The position numbers and the translations under genes are program-made. A stretch of 7,507 bases of DNA from Alphaproteobacteria bacterium (GTDB lineage: Bacteria > Pseudomonadota > Alphaproteobacteria > Micropepsales > Micropepsaceae), in the NCBI GenBank assembly GCA_026400305.1, contig JAPLPI010000285.1, positions 1-7,507 of the forward strand. The letters run 5' to 3'. Positions 1 through 6,105 of the stretch are shown here, one piece after another. Position 1 is the first letter of the stretch. Each line of letters opens with the position of its first letter. The notes below the pieces were generated by a model. The model worked only from the letters and a program-made list of their open reading frames with translations. It did no database searches and had not been told where the DNA came from.

Positions 1-1227
1 CGATCCGCGACACAGGAGAGGTTCAGGATGGAATTCGGGATTGCACGGCCCACCGCGGCCGATGCCTGGAAGACCGCGGGCGGCGCCAATGCCTGGCCCG
101 GCATGGTGCTGGACGCCAAACGCGGCATCCTGTTCGCGGCCACCGGTTCGGCGTCGGACGATTTCTATGGCGGCGAGCGGCCGGGCAAGAATCTCTATGC
201 CAACAGCGTGATCGCGCTGGATGCGCAGACCGGCAAGATGCGCTGGTACTTCCAGACCGTGCATCACGACGAATGGGACAATGACTTCGCCGCGCCGCCG
301 ATCCTGGTGTCGGTGACGAAAAACGGCAAAACCATCGACGCCGTCGCCGCCACCAACAAGACCGGCTATGTCTATGTCTTCAACCGCGAGAGCGGCGAGA
401 GCCTGTTCCCGATTCAGGAAGTGCCGGTGCCGCCGGCGACAGCGCCGGGCGACACGGCCTGGCCGACCCAGCCGATCCCGGCCGCACCGCCGCCGCTGTC
501 ACACCAGACCGTGTCGGCCGATGAACTGACCCAGCGTACGCCGGAGGCCAACAAGTGGGCGCGCGAGAAGTTCGCCACCTTCTTCAACGGCCCGCCTTTC
601 ACCCCGCCCGCCTACAAGCAGGAGACGGTGTCGGCGCCCGGCTTTTCGGGTGGCAGCGAATGGGGCGGCATGAGCTTCGATCCCAAGCTGCAATATCTCT
701 TCGCCAACACCGAGAATGTGATGTGGACAACGGCGGTGATCGACCGTTCGGGGCGCAAGCGCGTGGAAGGCCCCGACCTGCCGGGCGCCCAGTCGCGCTA
801 TACCTTCTCGGGCTACAACAAGTTCAAGGATGAGGATGGCTTTCCCGCCACCGCCTGGCCCTGGGGGCATCTCACGGCCATCGACCTGCAGACCGGCAAG
901 TTCGCCTGGCGCATTCCGTTCGGGACCTATCCCGAACTGGTGGCCAGGGGGCTGAAAGATACAGGCAGCGAGAGCTATGGCGGCGCGGTGGTCACAGCCA
1001 GCGGCCTGCTGATCATCGGGGCCAGCGATTTCGACCGCAAGCTGCACGCCTTTGACAGCAAGACCGGCAAGCTGCTGTGGGAAAGTGAACTGCCTTATGC
1101 CGGCAATGCCACGCCCATCACCTACATGGTGGGCGGCAAGCAGTATGTCGCCATCGCCGCCAGCACCAGCCATGACCGCAAGGCGGCCAAGGGCAGCGCC
1201 TTTGTCGCCTATAGCCTGGGCGACTAG
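1..1227 (+). CDS. PQQ-dependent (quinoprotein) dehydrogenase, 5' partial
   Basis: This is the C-terminal portion of a soluble eight-bladed quinoprotein dehydrogenase of the glucose/alcohol dehydrogenase type, which oxidises sugars or alcohols in the periplasm and passes electrons to the respiratory chain. Counting from the ATG at 28, PQQ-repeat motifs of the form A-x-D-x-x-TGK-x-x-W occur near residues 63-73, 284-294 and 341-351. The DAWKTAGGANAW block lies at 12-23 and the active-site-type HHDEWDND at 79-86. The C-terminal YGGAVVTASGLLIIGAS and AGNATPITY blocks are typical and the end is complete. No CxxCH haem motif or membrane segment is visible. Whole family members are roughly 600-700 residues, so a large N-terminal part is missing. 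The frame is open to base 1, so the gene probably continues upstream. An AGGAGAGG at 13-20 sits 7 bases before the ATG at 28, so a truncated gene restarting there cannot be excluded. Substrate is not deducible. Confidence 0.88.
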   Translation, partial: RSATQERFRMEFGIARPTAADAWKTAGGANAWPGMVLDAKRGILFAATGSASDDFYGGERPGKNLYANSVIALDAQTGKMRWYFQTVHHDEWDNDFAAPPILVSVTKNGKTIDAVAATNKTGYVYVFNRESGESLFPIQEVPVPPATAPGDTAWPTQPIPAAPPPLSHQTVSADELTQRTPEANKWAREKFATFFNGPPFTPPAYKQETVSAPGFSGGSEWGGMSFDPKLQYLFANTENVMWTTAVIDRSGRKRVEGPDLPGAQSRYTFSGYNKFKDEDGFPATAWPWGHLTAIDLQTGKFAWRIPFGTYPELVARGLKDTGSESYGGAVVTASGLLIIGASDFDRKLHAFDSKTGKLLWESELPYAGNATPITYMVGGKQYVAIAASTSHDRKAAKGSAFVAYSLGD

Positions 1228-1248
1228 GGGCGCGGTCTACGCGAAATG

Positions 1249-1277
1249 AAAAAGCCCGGCCTGACAGCCGGGCTTTT
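1249..1277. terminator. Bidirectional intrinsic terminator
   Basis: A perfect 11-bp stem (AAAAGCCCGGC at 1250-1260 with GCCGGGCTTTT at 1267-1277) encloses a 6-base loop, CTGACA. Five A residues at 1249-1253 and four T residues at 1274-1277 provide U-tracts on both strands. It lies 21 bases past the dehydrogenase stop and 19 bases past the stop of the convergent small gene, so it probably ends transcription from both sides. Confidence 0.9.
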
Positions 1278-1296
1278 GCATTAGAAGCGCTGAACC

Positions 1297-1527
1297 TTAA
1301 GGCGCGGTGGAAACCGCGACGGCGGTGGACGGCGCGCTGCTGGCCGAACCGATGGCGATGCCGGCCGCGGCCGCCGCCACGACACCCACGATGATGACCG
1401 GGGTGGTCAACAGCTCGGCGTGATGGACGCCGGCGGGCTTGCCGGCCGGAAGGGCACCATCAGCCGCCTGGGCCGCGGTGGAAATCAGAAGGCCGGTGGC
1501 CAAGAGGGCGGCGGTGATGTTTCGCAT
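1297..1527 (-). CDS. Small exported hypothetical protein (76 aa)
   Basis: The 76-residue product begins MRNITAALLATGLLISTAAQAADG, a clear Sec signal peptide with likely cleavage after AQA at residue 22. A short polar stretch with two His follows (GVHHAE, about 33-38), then a hydrophobic Val/Ala/Gly segment at about 41-61 and a Ser/Ala/Thr-rich tail. The hydrophobic segment could be a membrane helix or a self-associating region. The open frame extends upstream to 1614, but the start at 1527 is chosen because a GGAGAG motif precedes it by 4 bases and the signal peptide begins there. The gene stands alone, converges on the dehydrogenase and shares its terminator. I do not recognise the family. 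Low-complexity small exported proteins like this are common in proteobacteria, and no function is proposed. Confidence 0.7.
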   Translation of the reverse strand: MRNITAALLATGLLISTAAQAADGALPAGKPAGVHHAELLTTPVIIVGVVAAAAAGIAIGSASSAPSTAVAVSTAP

Positions 1528-1531
1528 AAGT

Positions 1532-1537
1532 CTCTCC
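1532..1537 (-). promoter_or_regulatory. Ribosome binding site of the small exported protein
   Basis: GGAGAG on the minus strand lies 4 bases before the ATG at 1527. It matches the GAGGAGAG found before the LamG gene. It decides the start, because the longer reading frame from 1614 has no comparable site and would bury the signal peptide. Confidence 0.7.
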
Positions 1538-1590
1538 AACAGTGAATCCGTGGAAAAACGATAGCGAAGGCACTGAAATTTCCATTCGCA

Positions 1591-1612
1591 GTTGCACAAT
1601 AGCCCCTGCAAC
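1591..1612. repeat. Operator-like inverted repeat upstream of the small gene
   Basis: GTTGCA (1591-1596) and TGCAAC (1607-1612) form a perfect 6-bp inverted repeat around a 10-base centre, about 64-85 bases before the small gene's start codon. The arms and spacing would suit a dimeric regulator, but one such repeat could arise by chance. No convincing -35/-10 pair was found beside it. Confidence 0.25.
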
Positions 1613-1722
1613 AAATTGGACAGGTGTGTGACAATGCCGTCAGGGCGAGCGAAATGCCAAAAAAGACAGCGTTATTTGCTTGTTCTTTGTACGCCCGGCC
1701 GGGCCGGACCCGGTGGTCGCCA

Positions 1723-1736
1723 CACCAAGATTGGTG
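1723..1736. repeat. 14-bp palindrome after the RraA-like gene
   Basis: CACCAA (1723-1728) and TTGGTG (1731-1736) are perfect arms separated by GA. A second perfect palindrome, GCCCGGCCGGGC, lies at 1693-1704. Both are downstream of the minus-strand operon's last stop codon. Neither is followed by a T-tract, so they do not make a standard terminator, though they could slow RNA decay or bind a protein. The rest of the 1528-1759 spacer shows no supportable gene. Confidence 0.25.
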
Positions 1737-1759
1737 CGTCGCACACCGGGATGGGAAGG

Positions 1760-2719
1760 CTATTTCGGGGCGCCCGGGACATGCTCCTGGCGGCCCTTGC
1801 GCTCGGTCAGGATCGCGTTGAACTCGCCCCGCGTCATGTGCAGCTTGCCCGGATTGGCGTCGATCCAGCTGACGAAGGCCGCGTATTTGCTCGTGTTCCA
1901 GCCGCCCTCGAATTCGCCGCCATTCTTGCCCGACTTGTTCAGGTCGAAATTGAAGGCGTCTTCCAGGTTGATGAACTCGGCATGGGCCACCGCGTCTTCC
2001 GCCAGATAGGCCGGGATGAAGATGACGCCTTCCGACTTGGCCAGGACCAGATCACCCGGCAGCACCGTGGCGCGCCCGATGCGGATGGGCGCGTTGATGC
2101 TGGTCAAGGTCATGTCCTTCCAGGCGGAGGGATCATAGGCGCGGTAGAGACCATTCATGTTTACCAGCTCACGATTTTCCTCCGCATCGCGGATGCCGGC
2201 ATCGAACACAAAGCCGGTCTTGGAATGGCTGGCGATGCCCGAGCCCAGGTTGGAGCCGATCAGGGTGCCTTCCACGATCTTGCCGAAGCCGTCGGCGACA
2301 TACATGTCGCCCTCCTTGAGCTCGGCGATGGGCCAGCTGTTGTTGCCGCTGACCCGGCCTTCGCGCTTTCCCTCGGCGGCGATGGCGGCATACATGTCCT
2401 TGCGCAGCGGCATGTACTGGCTGGTGAGGGCGCGGCCCGCAAAGGGCTTTTCTGGATGCAGCATCTGGAAGCCGGTATCGAACTGGCAGTTGAAGCCCTT
2501 GTCGCGCAGGTAATCCCACAGGTCTTCCACCGAGACGTTCACCACCCGCTTGAGCAGGTCGTCCGAAACGCGCGGACGGCCGTCGGGGAAGCGTTCGCCC
2601 TTCCACTCGGAGGTGTAGAACATCATCTGGTCGCGGGTCTGCTTGACCTGAGCCATCGCCGGCGCGGCGATGGCCAGCGCCAGAGAGCCGAGTAGAAAAG
2701 GCTTGAGAATTTTTAGCAT
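1760..2719 (-). CDS. Exported RraA-like family protein (possible class II pyruvate aldolase)
   Basis: The 319-residue protein starts with a Sec signal peptide (about 1-24, cleavage near AMA-Q). An N-terminal region rich in charged and aromatic residues (about 30-115) precedes the RraA/HMG-aldolase-like domain at about 125-250. Family marks include an SGNNSWPIAELKEGD stretch at 124-138, the phosphate/metal-site AGIRD at 174-178 with Arg177 and Asp178, and PGDLVLAKSEGVIFIP at 221-236, close to the usual PGD-LV-x-D-x-x-GV-x-x-P. Relatives are either RNase E inhibitors (RraA) or Mg-dependent aldolases releasing pyruvate from 4-hydroxy-2-oxo acids. RraA and menaquinone roles are unlikely for an exported protein, so an aldolase or lyase is favoured. 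Usual members are about 160-230 residues, so the N- and C-terminal extensions are notable. An AGGAG 6 bases before the ATG supports the start. It is last in the operon, 12 bases after the small cupin. Confidence 0.82.
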   Translation of the reverse strand: MLKILKPFLLGSLALAIAAPAMAQVKQTRDQMMFYTSEWKGERFPDGRPRVSDDLLKRVVNVSVEDLWDYLRDKGFNCQFDTGFQMLHPEKPFAGRALTSQYMPLRKDMYAAIAAEGKREGRVSGNNSWPIAELKEGDMYVADGFGKIVEGTLIGSNLGSGIASHSKTGFVFDAGIRDAEENRELVNMNGLYRAYDPSAWKDMTLTSINAPIRIGRATVLPGDLVLAKSEGVIFIPAYLAEDAVAHAEFINLEDAFNFDLNKSGKNGGEFEGGWNTSKYAAFVSWIDANPGKLHMTRGEFNAILTERKGRQEHVPGAPK

Positions 2720-2731
2720 GACGGACTCCTG

Positions 2732-3178
2732 TCAGGGATGGCTTTTGACCACGGCATATTTGACGGACTTGCCGGCCGCCAGGATCATCTGATGCGGCGT
2801 GTTGACCGGCACATAGATGTAGTCGCCGGCATGCACTGCAAAGCTCTTGCCGCCCTTGGCACTGTCGCCGCGCGTTTCGCCGGGTCCGGTCGATTTGGGG
2901 TTTTCGACCGTGCCGCCCAGCACCAGGGTGCATTCGCCTTCCAGGATGAAGATATGATCTTCCCAGTCGGTGTGGAGTTCGGCCTGGCCGCTCCTGTCGC
3001 GCGTGGTGATATTGGCCTGCGCATTCTTGTGATTGAGCAGCAGGTCCTGGCTGTAGAAATTGCCCGGTCCAGGCTTGAATTTCTGGCTGGACTTGGGGAC
3101 CACCATATAGTCCTCGGCCATCGCCCCGGTCGCCAGGAGCGTGCCGCCAATCAGAAGTGCTGTGAAAATCTTGCGCAT
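2732..3178 (-). CDS. Exported small cupin-domain protein
   Basis: The 148-residue product has a Sec signal peptide (about 1-21, ending GAMA-E) and one cupin barrel. Cupin motif 1 is visible as H69, H75 and E80 in ELHTDWEDHIFILEGE (67-82). Motif 2 is GDYIYVPVNTPHQM (118-131) with His129, so a divalent metal site is likely. A 25-residue Gly/Lys-rich loop sits between the motifs. The start at 3178 is chosen because the signal peptide begins there and GGGG lies 7 bases before; an in-frame ATG at 3193 would add five residues. Single cupins near sugar-acid genes include KdgF-type enzymes that open unsaturated uronates and sugar isomerases, but sequence alone does not settle catalysis here. It lies between the dehydratase-like gene and the RraA-like gene in the operon. 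Confidence 0.82.
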   Translation of the reverse strand: MRKIFTALLIGGTLLATGAMAEDYMVVPKSSQKFKPGPGNFYSQDLLLNHKNAQANITTRDRSGQAELHTDWEDHIFILEGECTLVLGGTVENPKSTGPGETRGDSAKGGKSFAVHAGDYIYVPVNTPHQMILAAGKSVKYAVVKSHP

Positions 3179-3194
3179 GTTCAGCCCCACCATA

Positions 3195-4361
3195 CTACGC
3201 CAGGCGCCAGGTGCGCCTACACCACGTCCGGATTGAGATAGATGCCTGGTCGCGTCCGCCCGCCAGTTCATGGACGCGGAAATTGCGCACCGAAGCGGCA
3301 GCATGGGCCGAAGCGATGGTGCCCACCGCGCTGGCCGGATTGTGGCAGGCGGTCCAGATGCCATACAGGTCTGCCAGGTCGGCGATGCGCTTGGCCTCGA
3401 ACAACCCGCCGGACTTGGGGATGTCGATGTGCACCCCGGCGCAGGCCTGGCGGATGACCAGCGGCGCGAACTGCGCCAAGCCGTAGAGATTTTCGCCCGT
3501 GCACAGCGGCACATTGGTGGCGCGCGACACCCGCTCCATGGTCTCGACATTCTCCGGCGGGGTGGCGTCTTCCACCCATAGCGGGTTCACATGCTCCAGC
3601 GCGTTGCAGTATTTGATCACGTCATTGACCGAGTATTTCCAGTGGCACTCGATCGCCATGTCGATATCGGGGCCGATCGCTGCGCGCACCCGGTCCATGC
3701 GGTCGACCAGTCGGCGGATATCGCGGTTGGTCAGCTCGTTGGTGTAGCGGTCATGGCCCGGCTCTTTAAACTCCGGATCGGCGGTGGTCGGCACCGAGTC
3801 GCCCTGGAACTTGAAGGCGGTGAAGCCGAAGGGATTGTGGGCGACGGCGTCGGCCGCCTGCTGGCCCCAGGACGCGGCTTCGGCCGGGTTATGCTCCGGC
3901 GCCTGCAGCGTGCGATAGAAGCGGACCTTGTCACGGAAACGGCCGCCCAGAAGATTGCACACGGGTGTCTGCAACAGGCGCCCGGCCAGATCCCATAGCG
4001 CGATCTCGATACCCGACGCGGCGTGATAGGTCAGCCCGCCGGTGGCGCCATAACCGCCATTGAGAAACAGCAACTTGGTGTAGAGCTTGACCACATTGAG
4101 CGGGTCTTCGCCGATCAGCTGCTCCTTGAAGCGCTTGAGGGTGATGTCCTTGGCGCCCGGGCCCCAATAGCCCTCGCCGATGCCGTACACGCCGGCATCG
4201 GTTTCGATCTTGAACAGGTTCCAGTCCCAGGTGGGACCGCGGACGATCATCACCTTGACGTCGGTGATCTTGACCTTCTTCTTCAGATATTGGGCCTTGG
4301 CCTGGTACGGCAGGGTAAAGCACGACACCGCGCCAAGCGCGAGAAGCTTACGGCGATCCAT
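3195..4361 (-). CDS. Exported mandelate racemase/enolase-superfamily dehydratase-like protein, altered C-terminus
   Basis: The 388-residue product begins MDRRKLLALG with a twin-arginine-like leader ending near AKA-Q (23). An N-terminal capping domain spans about 30-140 and the TIM barrel about 145-365. Expected catalytic positions can be picked out: Lys184 on strand 2, metal ligands Glu238, Glu264 (WVED) and Glu290 (TGEN), Asp313, His340 (HNPASAVG) and Glu365. The family abstracts a proton next to a carboxylate. Galactonate- or gluconate-type dehydratases, which make 2-keto-3-deoxy acids, are the best guess. The end is odd: after VHELAGGR the frame reads a basic, unfamily-like tail, while the neighbouring frame encodes PGIYLNPDVV and a stop at 3217-3219, resembling the usual PGLG-x-x-LN-x-DVV ending. 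About 40 residues of capping domain seem absent, which suggests a frameshifting deletion. The start has an AAGGGGAA site 5 bases upstream. Confidence 0.85.
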   Translation of the reverse strand: MDRRKLLALGAVSCFTLPYQAKAQYLKKKVKITDVKVMIVRGPTWDWNLFKIETDAGVYGIGEGYWGPGAKDITLKRFKEQLIGEDPLNVVKLYTKLLFLNGGYGATGGLTYHAASGIEIALWDLAGRLLQTPVCNLLGGRFRDKVRFYRTLQAPEHNPAEAASWGQQAADAVAHNPFGFTAFKFQGDSVPTTADPEFKEPGHDRYTNELTNRDIRRLVDRMDRVRAAIGPDIDMAIECHWKYSVNDVIKYCNALEHVNPLWVEDATPPENVETMERVSRATNVPLCTGENLYGLAQFAPLVIRQACAGVHIDIPKSGGLFEAKRIADLADLYGIWTACHNPASAVGTIASAHAAASVRNFRVHELAGGRDQASISIRTWCRRTWRLA

Positions 4362-4372
4362 GTGTGTTCCCC

Positions 4373-5308
4373 TTAATTGCCTGGCGGCTGGTCGGTCTGG
4401 AAATAGTGAATCTGGCCTTCCTTGTAGCGCGGCGTCATGGCCAGGCGCGTGGAGGTGCCGCTGTTGGGATGGGTGGTGGCGCGGTGCCAGCGTTCATTGG
4501 GCACCATGATCACGTCACCCAGCTGGCCGGTGACAAGACCGGTGCCCGAGATCAGTACATCGAGTTGGCCTTCAATCACGATCCAGGCTTCCACCATGTT
4601 TTCATGGAAGTGACCCCAGCTGGTGGGCGGCGGCATCTGCGTGAGCGCGCCCGCGCGAATGATGTGCGCGCTGGTATGGCCGTCCAGCGCGAATTCGCGG
4701 CTTTTGCCGCCGGCCGCGATGTACGCGTTGTAATCCAGGAAAGGCTGGTTGGGCGCGTCATAGCCGCCGGTGGACGTGATCTTGGCCTGGATGTATTTCC
4801 AGCCCTTCACTGGGGTGGGCGTTTCGCTGGCCGGATAGCTGGGCATCTGGCCGGCCGGGCTGACGCGCCAGAACACCACCGGCTCGGTGCCGGTATTCTC
4901 CAGCGCATAGGCCAGGCGCGGCGCCACGTCGATCAAAAAGCCCTTGGTGACGGTGGTCGGCGTCTGGCCATCGATCGTCACCTTCATCTGGCCGCTCTGC
5001 ACCCACATGAAGCAGCGGTCATCGGCATAGAACTGGGCCTTGGTCTTTTCGCCTGGCGCCAGGCTGATGTAGCGCCCGTCATAGTCGCGGGTCAGCATCA
5101 CCTTTTCGTCCCAGCTCGCCTGGCCTTGATGCTTCTTCAGGATGTCGGCGATGTGGGTGACCGGCTTGTTGGGACCGTCATAGGGAGTCTCCGGCACTTT
5201 CTGGGCCGCCCAGACGATACGCTCGGGGCCCTTCTCGCCGCCCGCCTGTGCCCATGCGGGCGCCGATGCCAGCGCAAGCGCCACCATTCCCAAGACCAGC
5301 GATTTCAT
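4373..5308 (-). CDS. Exported two-domain cupin protein
   Basis: The 311-residue product has a Sec signal peptide (about 1-20, ending AWA-Q) followed by two cupin barrels. The first (about 70-155) has the GQMKVTIDG and later PRLAYALENTG features but lacks the HxH metal motif. The second (about 195-300) carries a complete set: HFHENMVEAWIVIEG (233-247) with His233, His235 and Glu240, and His275 in GDVIMVPNERWHR (264-276). One active metal site and one structural barrel is the likely arrangement. Bicupins include oxidases, dioxygenases, isomerases and binding proteins, and no specific one is recognised. The open frame reaches 5389, but the start at 5308 is used because the signal peptide begins there; its ribosome site is weak. 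It is the first gene of the minus-strand operon and is divergent from the LamG gene across 95 bases. Confidence 0.8.
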   Translation of the reverse strand: MKSLVLGMVALALASAPAWAQAGGEKGPERIVWAAQKVPETPYDGPNKPVTHIADILKKHQGQASWDEKVMLTRDYDGRYISLAPGEKTKAQFYADDRCFMWVQSGQMKVTIDGQTPTTVTKGFLIDVAPRLAYALENTGTEPVVFWRVSPAGQMPSYPASETPTPVKGWKYIQAKITSTGGYDAPNQPFLDYNAYIAAGGKSREFALDGHTSAHIIRAGALTQMPPPTSWGHFHENMVEAWIVIEGQLDVLISGTGLVTGQLGDVIMVPNERWHRATTHPNSGTSTRLAMTPRYKEGQIHYFQTDQPPGN

Positions 5309-5342
5309 TAAGCCATCCACGCCGTTGTTTTTTGTTGGCGGG

Positions 5343-5371
5343 AGATTGCAGCGCCGGGCCTTAAGCGTCAA
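5343..5371 (-). promoter_or_regulatory. Candidate promoter of the minus-strand operon
   Basis: On the minus strand TTGACG (5371-5366) is five of six to the -35 consensus. It is followed 17 bases later by CAATCT (5348-5343), a poor -10. Transcription would begin about 25-30 bases before the bicupin start. A tandem GTCAAC-GTCAAC (5367-5378) overlaps the -35 and could be a regulator site. The 95-base spacer must also hold the promoter of the divergent LamG gene, for which no clear hexamers were found. Confidence 0.3.
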
Positions 5372-5403
5372 CGTCAACGCAAGGAACAAGCCGAGGAGAG
5401 ATT

Positions 5404-6105
5404 ATGAGCAAGTGCAGCATCGGAGTTGCCGCGCTTTTGGGCGCACTGGTCCTTTCCGCCGGTGGCGCGGGCGCGCAGACGGTCTGGAAGTTCAACAACC
5501 TGTCGCGCATCGGCGGCATCACGCCCAAGGTGGAAGGATCACCGGCGCTGGTGGATTCGCCCGTCGGCAAGGCGGTGCAGTTCAACGGCGCCGACACCGC
5601 GCTGTTCTTTCTCGCGCGGCCGCTGGTCGGCGCCAAGACTTTCACCATCGAGGCGATCATCCGGCCCGAAGGCGGCAATCTGGAACAGCGCTGGATGCAC
5701 ATCGCCGAGACCGATCCCAAGACGGGCCAGGACGCCAATCCGAACGGGGTGTCCGATCCCAATCCCCGCTTCATGTTCGAGGTGCGGGTGAAGGATGGCC
5801 AATGGTGGCTGGATGCCTTCGTCAACAGCAAGGCCGGCAGCAAGGCGCTGATCGATCCCACCAAGACCCATCCCATCAACCAATGGTATGCGGTGGCCCA
5901 GACCTATGACGGCAAGATCTACCGGTCGTACGTCAACGGCGTGCTGGAAGGCGAAGCCGATGTCGCCTTCACCCCGCACGGCGCAGGACACATGATGGTG
6001 GGGGTGCGGATGAACCATGTGAACTGGTTCAAGGGCTCGGTGGCGCAAGCGCGCTTTAGTACCCGCGCGCTCAGCCCGCGCGATTTTCTGAAAGTGCCGC
6101 AGTAG
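5404..6105 (+). CDS. Exported LamG/concanavalin-like domain protein
   Basis: The 233-residue product has a Sec signal peptide (about 1-24, ending AGA-Q) and a single LamG-type beta-sandwich filling the rest. Family marks in order are GKAVQFNGADTALFF (55-69), KTFTIEAIIRPEGG (78-91), NQWYAVAQTYDGKIYRSYVNG (159-179, ending with the usual inter-strand YVNGV), and the closing GSVAQARFSTRALSP (211-225). Such domains commonly bind or act on carbohydrate, but no catalytic residues are evident. A strong GAGGAGAG ends 3 bases before the ATG. It is divergent from the cupin-dehydratase-aldolase operon and may share its control region, which suggests a role in capturing the same substrate. Its stop codon abuts the stop of the convergent lactonase gene. 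Confidence 0.85.
   Translation: MSKCSIGVAALLGALVLSAGGAGAQTVWKFNNLSRIGGITPKVEGSPALVDSPVGKAVQFNGADTALFFLARPLVGAKTFTIEAIIRPEGGNLEQRWMHIAETDPKTGQDANPNGVSDPNPRFMFEVRVKDGQWWLDAFVNSKAGSKALIDPTKTHPINQWYAVAQTYDGKIYRSYVNGVLEGEADVAFTPHGAGHMMVGVRMNHVNWFKGSVAQARFSTRALSPRDFLKVPQ

Larger units (their letters stand above)
1760..5308 (-). other. Probable four-gene operon: bicupin, dehydratase, cupin, RraA-like
   Basis: Four minus-strand genes follow each other with gaps of 11, 16 and 12 bases in transcription order (4373 to 4361, 3195 to 3178, 2732 to 2719) and no terminator between them. Each protein has an N-terminal export signal. A single transcript is the simplest reading. The product set (metal-binding cupins, a lyase of the enolase superfamily and an RraA-type aldolase fold) suggests sugar-acid breakdown outside the cytoplasm. 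Confidence 0.7.

Noticed and set aside
499..1173. 224-codon minus-strand open frame inside the dehydrogenase
   Set aside because: The opposite strand carries the PQQ-repeat motifs; this frame is a shadow.
1528..1614. N-terminal extension of the small exported protein to 1614
   Set aside because: It would precede a clean signal peptide by 29 unlikely residues, while GGAGAG sits just before the ATG at 1527.
1640..1760. Intrinsic terminator for the minus-strand operon
   Set aside because: Short GC palindromes exist, but none is followed by a T-tract at proper spacing; the T-run near 1659-1664 has no stem before it.
1592..2695. 367-codon plus-strand open frame opposite the RraA-like gene
   Set aside because: It lies antisense to a gene with clear family motifs and a signal peptide. 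Its own translation shows no recognisable domain, as expected for a shadow frame in GC-rich DNA.
3179..3550. N-terminal extension of the small cupin up to 3550
   Set aside because: It overlaps the dehydratase-like gene out of frame and would place the signal peptide in mid-protein. The start at 3178 fits the leader.
4364..5311. 315-codon plus-strand open frame opposite the bicupin gene
   Set aside because: It is antisense to a convincing cupin gene, is His/Arg/Gly-rich without domain motifs and has no good ribosome site.
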